64,000 nt of DNA from Roseovarius sp. (GTDB lineage: Bacteria; Pseudomonadota; Alphaproteobacteria; Rhodobacterales; Rhodobacteraceae): assembly GCF_027019125.1 (NCBI RefSeq), contig NZ_JALUXE010000030.1, positions 124,001 to 188,000 of the forward strand. Reading direction: 5' to 3'. Of the stretch, positions 51,828-60,043 are shown in pieces. Every line of letters begins with the position of its first letter. Positions within the stretch are counted from its first letter, which is position 1. The translations under genes were made by a program, and so were the position numbers. Below the pieces are notes generated by a model. The model made no database searches, was not told where the DNA came from, and saw only the letters and a program-made list of their open reading frames with translations.

Positions 51828-53461
51828 GCCGCATAGCCCTTGCGCGGCGCGCGGGGCCATTCGCGCCGCAGGATGGCGCGGGCGGCGTTGGCCCCCGGTG
51901 CCGCCATCACCCCGCCGCCCGGATGGGCAGACGAGCCGCAGAGATAGAGCCCGCCGATGGGCGAGCCATAGCCGGGATAGCCGGGCACGGGACGGTTGAA
52001 GAAAAGCTGATCAAAGGTCAACTCGCCCTGAAAGATATTGCCCTCGGTCAGCCCGACCTCGGTTTCCAATTCCAGGGGCGAGCGGACCTCCATATGCTGG
52101 ATGCGCTCGCGGATATCCGGGCAGGCGATGGCGATTTGATCGAGCACGGTCTCTGCCAGCGCCTGGCGCGCGGTATCCGTCCAGTTCTGGCCGCTGCGCT
52201 GGCCGTTGGCCGCCAGATCATAGGGCGCGTATTGCACAAAGACCGTCATCATATGGCTGCCCGGCGGGGCCATGGTCGGGTCGATCTGACTGGGGATCAG
52301 CATGTCGATATAGGGGCGTGCCGACCAGCGCCCGGATTTCCAGTCGTCATAGGCGCGCTCCAACTCCCACAGGCTTTGCGAGACATGCAGATCGCCGCGC
52401 AGAAAGCTGGCATGCGCGGGCGCGGCGGGAAAGGCGGGCAGGCGGTCGAGCGCGATGTTGAGCTTGGCGGACGAGCCGCGAATCTTGAACCGCTCTACCG
52501 CGCGGGTGAACTCCTCGGGCAGGGCGGCGCGGTCGACATGGTTCAGAAAGGTGCGTTTCACATCCATGTTCGAGGCCACGACCGGCGCGTGATATTCGGT
52601 GCCATCCTCCAGCGCGACGCCAGTCACGCGCCCCTCCTTGACGAGGATTTGCGCAACACCTGCGCCAGTGCGGACAGTGCCGCCCGCCGCCGCGAATGCC
52701 GCGCCGAGCGCGTTGGAAATCGCCCCCATGCCGCCGCGCGCAAAGCCCCATGCCCCGATGCCGCCGTCGATATCGCCCATGTAGTGATGCAAGAGCACAT
52801 AGGCCGTGCCCGGCGAATAGACGCCGAGTCCCGTGCCGATGATGCCTGAGCCTGCCAGATGCGCCTTGATCAGATCGCTTTCGAAATGCTCGTCCAGAAG
52901 ATCGCCGATTGACATGGTCCAGAAGCGCAGAGTTTCGGCAAGCTCCTTGCGCCCCAGCCCATGCGCCTGTCTCACAATATGGGCCATCTCGCCCAGATCG
53001 CGGGGGCGCAGCGACGCGGGATCGGGCGCGTCGCGCAAGAGGAAGGGGCGGATGAACCGGCATTGCCGCAGGATCATCTGCGCGTAACGCGGATAAGCAT
53101 CGGCATCGCGGGGCGAGTGGCGCGCCATTTCGCGGTGCAGGGCGTGATGATCCGAATAATAGGCGAAATAGTCGCCGTCGGGCGTAAAGCTGGCCCCGCC
53201 CTCGTAGGGGATCACCTGGAGGCCATATTTCGGCAGGTCGAGGTCGCGCACAATCTCGCGCCGCAAGAGCGAGCAGACATAAGAGCAGTTGGAATAGGTC
53301 CAGCCCGGATGCAAGGACCGGCTGACCGCCGCGCCGCCGATCCAGTCGTTCTTTTCCACCACCAGCACCTGACGGCCAGCGCGCGCGAGATAGGCGGCGG
53401 CGGTCAGGCCGTTATGGCCCGCGCCGATGATGATGGCGTCAAATGAGGATTGGGACCGCAT
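51824..53461 (-). CDS. FAD-dependent oxidoreductase, phytoene-desaturase-like (first)
   Basis: 545 residues, starting after AGGAGCAACACC. FDAIIIGAGHNGLTAAAYLARAG is the FAD-binding loop, followed by VVEKNDWIGGAAVSR; near the C-terminus GGLYLCGSSAHPGGGVMAAPGANAA closes the FAD site. It is paralogous to the next gene. It heads the five-gene minus-strand operon and is preceded by a TTTACG-N17-TAGGAT promoter and a TTTGAGCGCTCAAA palindrome. The exact substrate is unknown; an N-containing compound is inferred from the operon. Confidence 0.92.
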   Translation of the reverse strand: MRSQSSFDAIIIGAGHNGLTAAAYLARAGRQVLVVEKNDWIGGAAVSRSLHPGWTYSNCSYVCSLLRREIVRDLDLPKYGLQVIPYEGGASFTPDGDYFAYYSDHHALHREMARHSPRDADAYPRYAQMILRQCRFIRPFLLRDAPDPASLRPRDLGEMAHIVRQAHGLGRKELAETLRFWTMSIGDLLDEHFESDLIKAHLAGSGIIGTGLGVYSPGTAYVLLHHYMGDIDGGIGAWGFARGGMGAISNALGAAFAAAGGTVRTGAGVAQILVKEGRVTGVALEDGTEYHAPVVASNMDVKRTFLNHVDRAALPEEFTRAVERFKIRGSSAKLNIALDRLPAFPAAPAHASFLRGDLHVSQSLWELERAYDDWKSGRWSARPYIDMLIPSQIDPTMAPPGSHMMTVFVQYAPYDLAANGQRSGQNWTDTARQALAETVLDQIAIACPDIRERIQHMEVRSPLELETEVGLTEGNIFQGELTFDQLFFNRPVPGYPGYGSPIGGLYLCGSSAHPGGGVMAAPGANAARAILRREWPRAPRKGYAA

Positions 53462-53479
53462 GGTGTTGCTCCTGTGCTC

Positions 53480-53508
53480 ATCCTAGCCAAGTCGAAATTC
53501 GCCGTAAA
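53480..53508 (-). promoter_or_regulatory. Promoter of the FAD-oxidoreductase operon
   Basis: On the minus strand TTTACG (53503-53508) and TAGGAT (53480-53485) are separated by exactly 17 bases, 19 bases before the ATG. The adjacent palindrome lies immediately upstream of the -35 box. Confidence 0.55.
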
Positions 53509-53513
53509 GTTTT

Positions 53514-53527
53514 TTTGAGCGCTCAAA
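53514..53527. promoter_or_regulatory. Palindrome TTTGAGCGCTCAAA, probable BetI-like operator
   Basis: A perfect 14-bp palindrome between the divergent FAD-oxidoreductase operon and the TetR gene, just upstream of the operon's -35 box. The position suggests binding by the adjacent BetI-like regulator. Confidence 0.65.
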
Positions 53528-53569
53528 TAAATTTTTATGGGCTGACGCGCTGCGCGACCTGTGGCATGG

Positions 53570-54241
53570 ATGAGGGAACCGTTAGGAAAAGGGCCGGACG
53601 TGGGCGGGGCAACGACCAGAAAACCGCGAAAAGAGCGCAAGGAGAATGCCGAACGCCGCCGCAGGCAGCTCTTGGATGCGGCGCGGCGGTCGATCCTGAC
53701 GCATGGTCTGGCGCGCACCACGCTGGCCACCGTTGCCGATGAGGCGGGGCTGTCGCAGGGCGTGGCGGTGTTTTATTTCACCTCCAAGAGCGGGCTGCTG
53801 ACGGAAACGCTGCGCGACCTTTACGAAGGCTATGAAAGCCTGTGGATGCGGGCGCTGGAGGGGGCGGGCGAGGCGCCGCTGGACCGGCTGATGGCCCTTC
53901 TTGCGGCGGATTTCAGCGCCGAGGCATGTGGCCCCGATGTCTTGCCGCTCTGGTTCGCGTTCTGGGGCGAATTGCGGTTCACGGGGCATTACGCCGAGGT
54001 TGCGGCAGAGTTCGACGCGCGGCGCCATGCGGCGCTGTCAGGCATCTGGGCGGCGCTCTTGCCCGAGGCGCGCCCCACGGAGGCAGAGCAATTGGCCGAG
54101 TGGATGGAATCCCTGACCGATGGGTATTGGCAGCGCCTGCATCTGGCTCCGGGCAGCTATGACCGTGCGCGCGCGCTTGAGGCGAGCAAGGTGTGCCTGT
54201 CGCGGTTGGTGCCGGACCTGCTGCGCGCGCCCACACCCTGA
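53570..54241 (+). CDS. BetI-like TetR-family regulator (first)
   Basis: About 223 residues from ATG 53570; GTG 53561 and GTG 53600 (better ribosome site AAAGGG) are alternatives and the start is uncertain. HTH: ARTTLATVADEAGLSQGVAVFYF then TSKSGLLTETLRDLY. The C-terminal domain (DVLPLWFAFWGELRF) is of the BetI type, where choline or related amines are ligands. It is divergent from the FAD/GcvT/aminotransferase operon, which it probably controls via the palindrome at 53514-53527. Confidence 0.92.
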   Translation: MREPLGKGPDVGGATTRKPRKERKENAERRRRQLLDAARRSILTHGLARTTLATVADEAGLSQGVAVFYFTSKSGLLTETLRDLYEGYESLWMRALEGAGEAPLDRLMALLAADFSAEACGPDVLPLWFAFWGELRFTGHYAEVAAEFDARRHAALSGIWAALLPEARPTEAEQLAEWMESLTDGYWQRLHLAPGSYDRARALEASKVCLSRLVPDLLRAPTP

Positions 54242-54251
54242 CGCGGCGCGA

Positions 54252-55004
54252 TCAGCCCTCGGGGCGGGCCGCGGGATCGAGGGCTGCGTAGAATTTGCGC
54301 AGATATTTGGGCACTTGCCAGATGCAGGACGTGCCTGCCGGGATAAAGAACACGTCGCCCGCCGTGAAATGGTGCCGGGTGCCGTCCGCTTCGGTCATAT
54401 ACAGCTCGCCCTCCAGAACCTGTGCCATTTCGTGATAGGGGAAGGGTTCCAATTCGGTATTCAGCACCTGGGTATCCCACAGGCCGATGTCGAAATTGCC
54501 CAGATCGCTGCTGAAGAGGATGCGGTCGCGTTGCGGCGTGCTGGTGTCCTCCATCAGTTCGGCATCGGTCAGCGTCATCTCGGGCGAGAGCACGACCAGG
54601 CCGCCCTCTGCCGTCAGGTCTTGTGGCGCTGCGGCGCGGGGATCGTTGTAGGTCATGAAGAATTTGCGGACAGGGTCCTCTTGCTGCCAGCTGACCGGGA
54701 TGCCGTTGCGGATGGCGGCACATTGACCCGCCCGCGCCCCCATGCCCGCGCCTGAGGCGTCGCGCAGGTTGAACGCGCCCTCCAGCAGGACGATAAACTC
54801 GTCCCCCGGAAAGGGGCCGAAAGCCTCTTGCATCGGGGTCGAGTGCCAGACGCCGACGGTCAGGCCCAGGTCGGCATTGGCAAAATAGACATGCAGGGCC
54901 TGCGCCCCGGGCGGGGTGTCGAATTCTGCCGGGTCGATGGACACGGGTGTCAGCCCCGCAGGCCCGTTCGGGTTCAGGCGGATGATCCCGATAGTGTCGC
55001 GCAT
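54252..55004 (-). CDS. Bicupin protein (cupin_3 / DUF861 type)
   Basis: 250 residues from ATG 55004 (AAAGGAGG upstream). Two cupin modules: residues about 25-125 (PFPGDEFIVLLEGAFNLRD) and about 160-240 (PYHEMAQVLEGELYMTEADGTRHHFTAGDVFFIPAG). The H-x-E type metal ligands in PYHEMAQVLEG and the late HF/F-I-P turn are typical of the cupin_3 family, seen in ureidoglycine-type and amine-metabolism proteins. It could be a metalloenzyme or a binding protein. It is divergent from the ABC transporter operon, and shares its palindromic operator. Confidence 0.88.
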   Translation of the reverse strand: MRDTIGIIRLNPNGPAGLTPVSIDPAEFDTPPGAQALHVYFANADLGLTVGVWHSTPMQEAFGPFPGDEFIVLLEGAFNLRDASGAGMGARAGQCAAIRNGIPVSWQQEDPVRKFFMTYNDPRAAAPQDLTAEGGLVVLSPEMTLTDAELMEDTSTPQRDRILFSSDLGNFDIGLWDTQVLNTELEPFPYHEMAQVLEGELYMTEADGTRHHFTAGDVFFIPAGTSCIWQVPKYLRKFYAALDPAARPEG

Positions 55005-55132
55005 GTCGTGCCTCCTTTGACCTGTGTGTGCGCCCAAGCTGCGCGATCCCTGATCATCCCTAAACCGGCGATAGGCCCCGCCGCAGCGGGGGCCAGCAAA
55101 GTCCTTGACTCAATTCCCCTAGGGCTGAGATG

Positions 55133-55150
55133 ATTGAATGACCATTCAAT
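55133..55150. promoter_or_regulatory. Operator ATTGAATG-AC-CATTCAAT
   Basis: A perfect inverted repeat with 8-bp arms and a 2-base spacer between the cupin gene (minus) and the ABC operon (plus). A minus-strand promoter TTGACA (55173-55178) N17 ATGTCA (55150-55155) ends at its edge, so a bound repressor would block the cupin transcript. It is of the TetR/BetI type by size and symmetry. Confidence 0.75.
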
Positions 55151-55270
55151 GACATGCCCGCGCGACGGAAAATGTCAACTGTCCTGAGCTGTGGCGCATG
55201 AACCATAATGATTGCGTGACGGGGCCCACCGGCCAGGTGGACCCTCGCCAACAGGGGAGACTGGGACCAC

Positions 55271-56395
55271 ATGGACATTCTCGACCAACTGGGTGCGGTG
55301 CGTGAAGGCAAGCTGAGCCGACGGAAATTTACCAAGGGCTTGCTCGCGGCGGGGGTGGCGCTGACCACCGCGCCACTGCCTGCGCGCCGTGCCCTCGCCG
55401 CCGGGGGCGATCAGGCCACCTATTTCACATGGGGTGGCTATGACATCCCCGAGCTTTTCGGCCCCTATCAGGAAAAGAACGGCGCGTTGCCGAATTTCGC
55501 CATTTTCGGCGGCTCGGAAGAGGCGCTGACCAAGATGCGCGGCGGTTTTGTCGTCGATGTCTCGCACCCCTGCAACCAGGCGATGCCGCGCTGGGTGCAG
55601 ACGGGGCTATTTCAGCCGATCGACACTGCGCGCGTGGCCAACTGGGGCGATGTGATCCCGGAACTGGTCGATCTGCCCGGCAATGACGCCGAGGCGGGCA
55701 AGGTCTGGATGGCGCCGTTCGATTGGGGGCAGACCTCTGTCACGTATCGCACCGACCTTGTGGAGCTGGAGGGCGAGGAAAGCTGGGACATCCTGTGGGA
55801 CCCGCGCTATTCCGGGCGGCTGGGGTCGCTGGCCTCGGGTGGCGATGCCTGGTGGTGCGGGGCGATCAAGGCGGGGGTGGATTTCGCTAATATCGACACG
55901 CCCGAAGCCTTTGACAAGATCGCCGCCGTGATGCGGGAACAGCGCCCGCTGATCCGGCTATATACCGACGACACGACCACGCTGGAACAGGCGCTCTCGG
56001 CGGGGGAAATGGTGGCCTCGATGACCTGGAACAGCTCTGCGGTGCTGTTGCAGACCGAAGGTGTTCCCGTGAAGTTCGCCAAGCCCAAGGAAGGCGTGCT
56101 GACTTGGGTTTGCGGCGTGATGATCCACAAGGACGCGCCCAATCTCGACCGTGCCTATGACGTGATCGACTCGTTGCTCAGCGTCGAGACCGGGCATTTC
56201 ATGATCAACGACTGGGGCTATGGCCATTCCAACAGCAAGGCCTTCGACAAGTTCGACGACGCGACGCTGGCCGGGCTTGGCCTGAGCAAGAATCCGGTCG
56301 AGATCCTGCAGGCGGGGCATTTCCAGCAGCCGCAAACGCAGGAATGGGAAACCAGGATGAATGAGCTCTTCGAGCAGATCAAGGCCGGGTTCTGA
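55271..56395 (+). CDS. ABC transporter substrate-binding protein, PotD family
   Basis: 374 residues. The N-terminus carries a Tat-type signal (SRRKFTKGLLAAGVALTTAP) preceded by a 15-residue n-region. The mature part follows the PotD/PotF spermidine/putrescine fold (YFTWGGYDIPELF at the start, MRGGFVVDVSHPCN, MTWNSSAVLL, LINDWGYG-like MINDWGYGHSN). Binding residues cannot be assigned by eye, so polyamine specificity should not be assumed; betaine-like or amino-compound substrates are equally possible. First gene of the potDBCA-like operon. Confidence 0.93.
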   Translation: MDILDQLGAVREGKLSRRKFTKGLLAAGVALTTAPLPARRALAAGGDQATYFTWGGYDIPELFGPYQEKNGALPNFAIFGGSEEALTKMRGGFVVDVSHPCNQAMPRWVQTGLFQPIDTARVANWGDVIPELVDLPGNDAEAGKVWMAPFDWGQTSVTYRTDLVELEGEESWDILWDPRYSGRLGSLASGGDAWWCGAIKAGVDFANIDTPEAFDKIAAVMREQRPLIRLYTDDTTTLEQALSAGEMVASMTWNSSAVLLQTEGVPVKFAKPKEGVLTWVCGVMIHKDAPNLDRAYDVIDSLLSVETGHFMINDWGYGHSNSKAFDKFDDATLAGLGLSKNPVEILQAGHFQQPQTQEWETRMNELFEQIKAGF

Positions 56396-56466
56396 CCCTG
56401 CCCGCACCACCCGCCCGCCCCGGCGGGCGGGCCGATTGATCCAGCCTCTGGGGAGTGCGCGCAGGA

Positions 56467-57402
56467 ATGGCCGAGACCTCTTTGCCGAAACGCCGGACAA
56501 CGGAGGGGCCGCCGCGCGCCTCTGGCTCTGCCTTTCTGCGCCTTTTGCGCCGCAGCGAGAGTGCGCGCGCCTATGTGATGATGTCGCCCACGCTTCTCAT
56601 CATGACCCTGGGCATCGTGGTGCCCTTTGTCATCCTGCTGGTGATCAGCCTCTGGACGCGGGCGGGTTTTGGCTTTGACACCACCCCCACGCTCGCCAAT
56701 TACGCCCGAAGCTGGAACGAGCCGATTTATGGCACGCTTTTGCTGCGATCCTTCTGGATTTCCGGGGTGGCCACGGCGATTACGGTGCTCTTGTGCTATC
56801 CGATGGCCTATTACGTGGCCTTCCATGTCCACAGAAACAAGATGATGTGGATCATCCTGATGACCCTGCCATTCTGGACCAGCTATCTCTTGCGGGTCTT
56901 CGCGTGGAAGGTGATCCTCGGGTATGAGGGCGTGATCAATTCCGGGCTGATGTCGGCGGGGCTGATCGAGGCGCCGCTCAGTTTCCTGCTCTATAGCCCG
57001 ACGGCGGTGATCATCACGCTGGCGCATGCCTGGGCCGCCTTTGCCATTCTGCCGCTCTATGTGTCGCTGGAAAAGATCGACCGCTCGCTTCTGGAGGCCG
57101 CGACCGATTTGGGCGACGGGCCCGTGGCACGGTTTTTCCGCGTGACCCTGCCCCTGTCGATGCCGGGGGTGATCGCGGCCTCGTTCCTGATCTTTATCCC
57201 GACCACGGGCGATTACATCACGCCCGCGCTCTTGGGCGGGCCGGATGGGGCGATGATCGGCAATCTCATTCAGTTGCAATTCGGCGCGGTCAACAACTGG
57301 CCGATGGGGGCCACGCTGTCGATTGTCCTGATGCTGTGGATCGCGGCGCTGGCGCTGGTTTTCCTGCTTGTCACGCGCAAGGTGCAGGGGCGGATCACAT
57401 GA
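56467..57402 (+). CDS. ABC transporter permease, PotB-like
   Basis: 311 residues from ATG 56467 (GTG 56455 is an alternative). Six predicted transmembrane segments and the EAA loop (LLEAATDLGDGPVARFFRVTLPLSMPGV, about 202-229) that docks on the ATPase. It forms the inner-membrane channel with the next gene's product, which it overlaps by 4 bases. Confidence 0.94.
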   Translation: MAETSLPKRRTTEGPPRASGSAFLRLLRRSESARAYVMMSPTLLIMTLGIVVPFVILLVISLWTRAGFGFDTTPTLANYARSWNEPIYGTLLLRSFWISGVATAITVLLCYPMAYYVAFHVHRNKMMWIILMTLPFWTSYLLRVFAWKVILGYEGVINSGLMSAGLIEAPLSFLLYSPTAVIITLAHAWAAFAILPLYVSLEKIDRSLLEAATDLGDGPVARFFRVTLPLSMPGVIAASFLIFIPTTGDYITPALLGGPDGAMIGNLIQLQFGAVNNWPMGATLSIVLMLWIAALALVFLLVTRKVQGRIT

Positions 57403-58199
57403 GCAGCTATATCAAGCGTCCGAACCGCGCGTTGCAGGTCTACGCTGTGCTGTTCCTGATCGTGCTCTATGTGCCGGTGCTTTTCATCCCGCTGTTCAGT
57501 TTCAACGATTCCATCTATGTGCGCTTTCCGCTTCAGGGCTTTACCCTGCAATGGTACGGCGAGTTGTGGACCCGCGAGCCGGTTTGGAACGCGCTCTGGA
57601 ACAGCGTCAAGGTGGGGCTGGTGGTTTCTGTCATCTCGACGGTGCTGGGGGTGATGGCGGCGCGCGCAATCACCCGCACCCGGATGCGGGGCAAGGGGGC
57701 GCTTGTGACCTTTATCATGATGCCGCTGGTCATTCCGGGCATCATCTTTGGCGTGGCGCTCCTGGTGCTGCTCAGCCGGATGGGTGTGCCGCTTTCGCTT
57801 TATACGGTCGGGCTTGGGCATCTCATCATCTGTCTGCCCTTTGCCGTCGCCACGCTCTTGCCGCGCTTTGAGGGGTTCGATCCCTCGATGGAAGAAGCCT
57901 CGGCCGACCTGGGCGAAAATGGCTGGTGGACGTTCTGGCGCGTGACCTTTCCGATGGTCATGCCGGGGATCGTGGCGAGCCTGCTGCTGACCTTCACCAT
58001 CTCGTTTGACGAATTCATCATGGCGTTTTTCCTGACAGGCACCGATCCGACGCTGCCCATGTATATCTGGGGGCAATTGCGCTTTCCCAAGGAGTTCCCC
58101 TCGGTATTGGCCATGGCGGCGCTGATCCTCTTCGTGTCATTCGCTCTTGTCTTTCTGGCGCAATGGGTTGGGCGCAAAGGGTTGGAGGATCAGGCATGA
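57399..58199 (+). CDS. ABC transporter permease, PotC-like
   Basis: 266 residues, starting ATG inside the ATGA overlap with the previous permease. Six hydrophobic segments; EAA-like loop SMEEASADLGENGWWTFWRVTFPMVMPGI (about 163-191). It pairs with the PotB-like protein. Its stop overlaps the ATPase start by 4 bases, giving a tightly coupled importer operon. Confidence 0.94.
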   Translation: MSSYIKRPNRALQVYAVLFLIVLYVPVLFIPLFSFNDSIYVRFPLQGFTLQWYGELWTREPVWNALWNSVKVGLVVSVISTVLGVMAARAITRTRMRGKGALVTFIMMPLVIPGIIFGVALLVLLSRMGVPLSLYTVGLGHLIICLPFAVATLLPRFEGFDPSMEEASADLGENGWWTFWRVTFPMVMPGIVASLLLTFTISFDEFIMAFFLTGTDPTLPMYIWGQLRFPKEFPSVLAMAALILFVSFALVFLAQWVGRKGLEDQA

Positions 58200-59299
58200 C
58201 ACCGTCGGACCGCTTCATCTCGATCCGCAATGTCAGCAAATCCTTTGGTGCCTTTACCGCCATCGAGGAGATCTCGATGGACATCGGGCAGGGTGAGTTC
58301 TTTTCCCTGCTCGGCGCGTCTGGCTGTGGCAAGACCACGCTTCTGCGGATGCTGGCGGGGTTCGAATCCCCCACCAAGGGCGAGATTTTCATCGACGATC
58401 AGCCAATGTCGGACGTGCCGCCGCATCACCGCCCGGTCAATATGGTGTTCCAGAGCTATGCGATTTTTCCGCATCTCAACGTGGGGGACAATATCGCCTA
58501 TGGCCTGCGCAAGCATAAGCTGGCCGCCGCCCGCCGCGCCGAGATGGTCGAAGAGATGCTCGATCTGATCAAGCTGCCGGGCTATGGCAACCGCAAGGCC
58601 AATGAGCTGTCGGGAGGACAGCGCCAGCGCATCGCCCTGGCGCGCGCCCTTATCCTGCGGCCCAAGGTGCTGTTGCTCGACGAACCCTTGGGGGCGCTCG
58701 ACAAACAGCTACGGGAGCAGATGCAGCTGGAATTGCGCGCGCTGCAACGGCAGGTCGGCATCACCTTTGTCTTTGTCACCCACGATCAGGAAGAGGCGCT
58801 GACCCTCTCGGACCGGATCGCGGTCATGTCCGGGGGCAAGGTGTTGCAGGTGGATACGCCGGCGGGTCTCTACGAGACCCCGAGAACGCGCGCCGTGGCC
58901 AGCTTTATCGGGACGATGAATTTCTTTCGCGGCACCGTGCGGCGCAATGGTGCCGCCATGGCCGCCATCGAGGCCGAGGGGCTGGGCACCATTCCCATGA
59001 CCACGGCACAGCTGACCAAACCCGACGGGGCCCCGGTGCAAATCGCCCTGAGACCCGAGAAATTCAGCCTCTCGGCCAAGAGGCCGGAGGCGGGGCTTGC
59101 CGTCGAGGGACGCCTGTGCACATCCGCCTATATGGGCGAACGCAGCCAATATTACCTCAGCATTCCCGGCAAGGCCGAGCCGGTCGCGGTCTCTGCCCCC
59201 AACACCCATCGGCTGATGGGGGGCCATGATCTGTCCGAGGGTGAGGCACTCTGGCTCTCATGGTCGCCCGAGTCCATTGTCATGCTCGATACCGATTGA
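58196..59299 (+). CDS. ABC transporter ATP-binding protein, PotA-like
   Basis: 367 residues from ATG 58196. Walker A GASGCGKTTLLRML, signature LSGGQRQRIALARAL, Walker B VLLLDEPLGALD, and a C-terminal TOBE domain (VQIALRPEKFSLSA, MGERSQYYLSIPG). It energises import by the PotBC-like permeases. The BetI-like gene follows 15 bases on, so regulator and transporter share a transcript. Confidence 0.95.
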   Translation: MTPSDRFISIRNVSKSFGAFTAIEEISMDIGQGEFFSLLGASGCGKTTLLRMLAGFESPTKGEIFIDDQPMSDVPPHHRPVNMVFQSYAIFPHLNVGDNIAYGLRKHKLAAARRAEMVEEMLDLIKLPGYGNRKANELSGGQRQRIALARALILRPKVLLLDEPLGALDKQLREQMQLELRALQRQVGITFVFVTHDQEEALTLSDRIAVMSGGKVLQVDTPAGLYETPRTRAVASFIGTMNFFRGTVRRNGAAMAAIEAEGLGTIPMTTAQLTKPDGAPVQIALRPEKFSLSAKRPEAGLAVEGRLCTSAYMGERSQYYLSIPGKAEPVAVSAPNTHRLMGGHDLSEGEALWLSWSPESIVMLDTD

Positions 59300-59314
59300 T
59301 CAAAGGAGAGGGGT

Positions 59315-60043
59315 ATGCCTTGCCAGACGGCCAGCCCCGACGCACCGATGCAAGAGACCGCACCGCCCGCCTCAGACACCGGCAAGCCCCGCCGCACCGA
59401 GCCCAGAACCGTCCGGCGCAGGCAATTGATCGAGGCCACCATCGACTCTATCGCCCAATACGGCATCGCGGGCACCACGATGTCGACGGTCACGGACATT
59501 GCCGGACTGTCGCTTGGACTCGCCAACTTTCATTTCCAGAGCAAGCAGAACCTGCTGGAGGAAACGCTCAAGTTTCTGGCGCGCGAGCACCGTGATCATT
59601 GGCGGCGCGCCTATGGGAATGCAGGGCTGAGCGCGCGGAACAAATTGATGGCGATCGTCGACTCGCATTTCGACCCCAAGATCTGCACGCCTCGGAAGCT
59701 GGCGGTCTGGTATGCATTCTTTGGCGAGGGCGGGCGGCGCACGGTTTATCGCGCGCTGGTCGATGCGCTCGACAATGAACGCTTTGCTCTCTCGAAACGC
59801 CTGTGCAGTGACATCGCGCGCGAGGGTGGCTATTCTGGCCCGACGGTCGATACCATCGCGCATACGCTTGAGGGGCTTTATGACGGGCTATGGCTCAATA
59901 TCCTGATGTATCCCGACACGTTTGATCGCGACGCGGCGCGCGTCAAGGTGTTGGCCTATCTGGCCATGGCCTATCCTTTGCATTTCGAGATGCCACAGGC
60001 GGCGCGCGCCGAGCCTGCGCGCCGTGCGGGGAAGCTTGGATGA
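59315..60043 (+). CDS. BetI-like TetR-family regulator (second)
   Basis: 242 residues, starting ATG after GGAGAGGGG. After an about 30-residue polar extension the HTH follows: IAGTTMSTVTDIAGLSLGLANFHF and QSKQNLLEETLKFL. The C-terminal domain (KLAVWYAFFGEGG) is BetI-type. It lies inside the operon rather than divergent to it, overlaps the flavoprotein start by 4 bases, and is the best candidate for the operator at 55133-55150. Confidence 0.92.
   Translation: MPCQTASPDAPMQETAPPASDTGKPRRTEPRTVRRRQLIEATIDSIAQYGIAGTTMSTVTDIAGLSLGLANFHFQSKQNLLEETLKFLAREHRDHWRRAYGNAGLSARNKLMAIVDSHFDPKICTPRKLAVWYAFFGEGGRRTVYRALVDALDNERFALSKRLCSDIAREGGYSGPTVDTIAHTLEGLYDGLWLNILMYPDTFDRDAARVKVLAYLAMAYPLHFEMPQAARAEPARRAGKLG

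Noticed and set aside
50268..53461. Carotenoid (crtI) genes
   Set aside because: The fold is similar, but no crtB, crtE or related genes are near and the operon context is amine metabolism.
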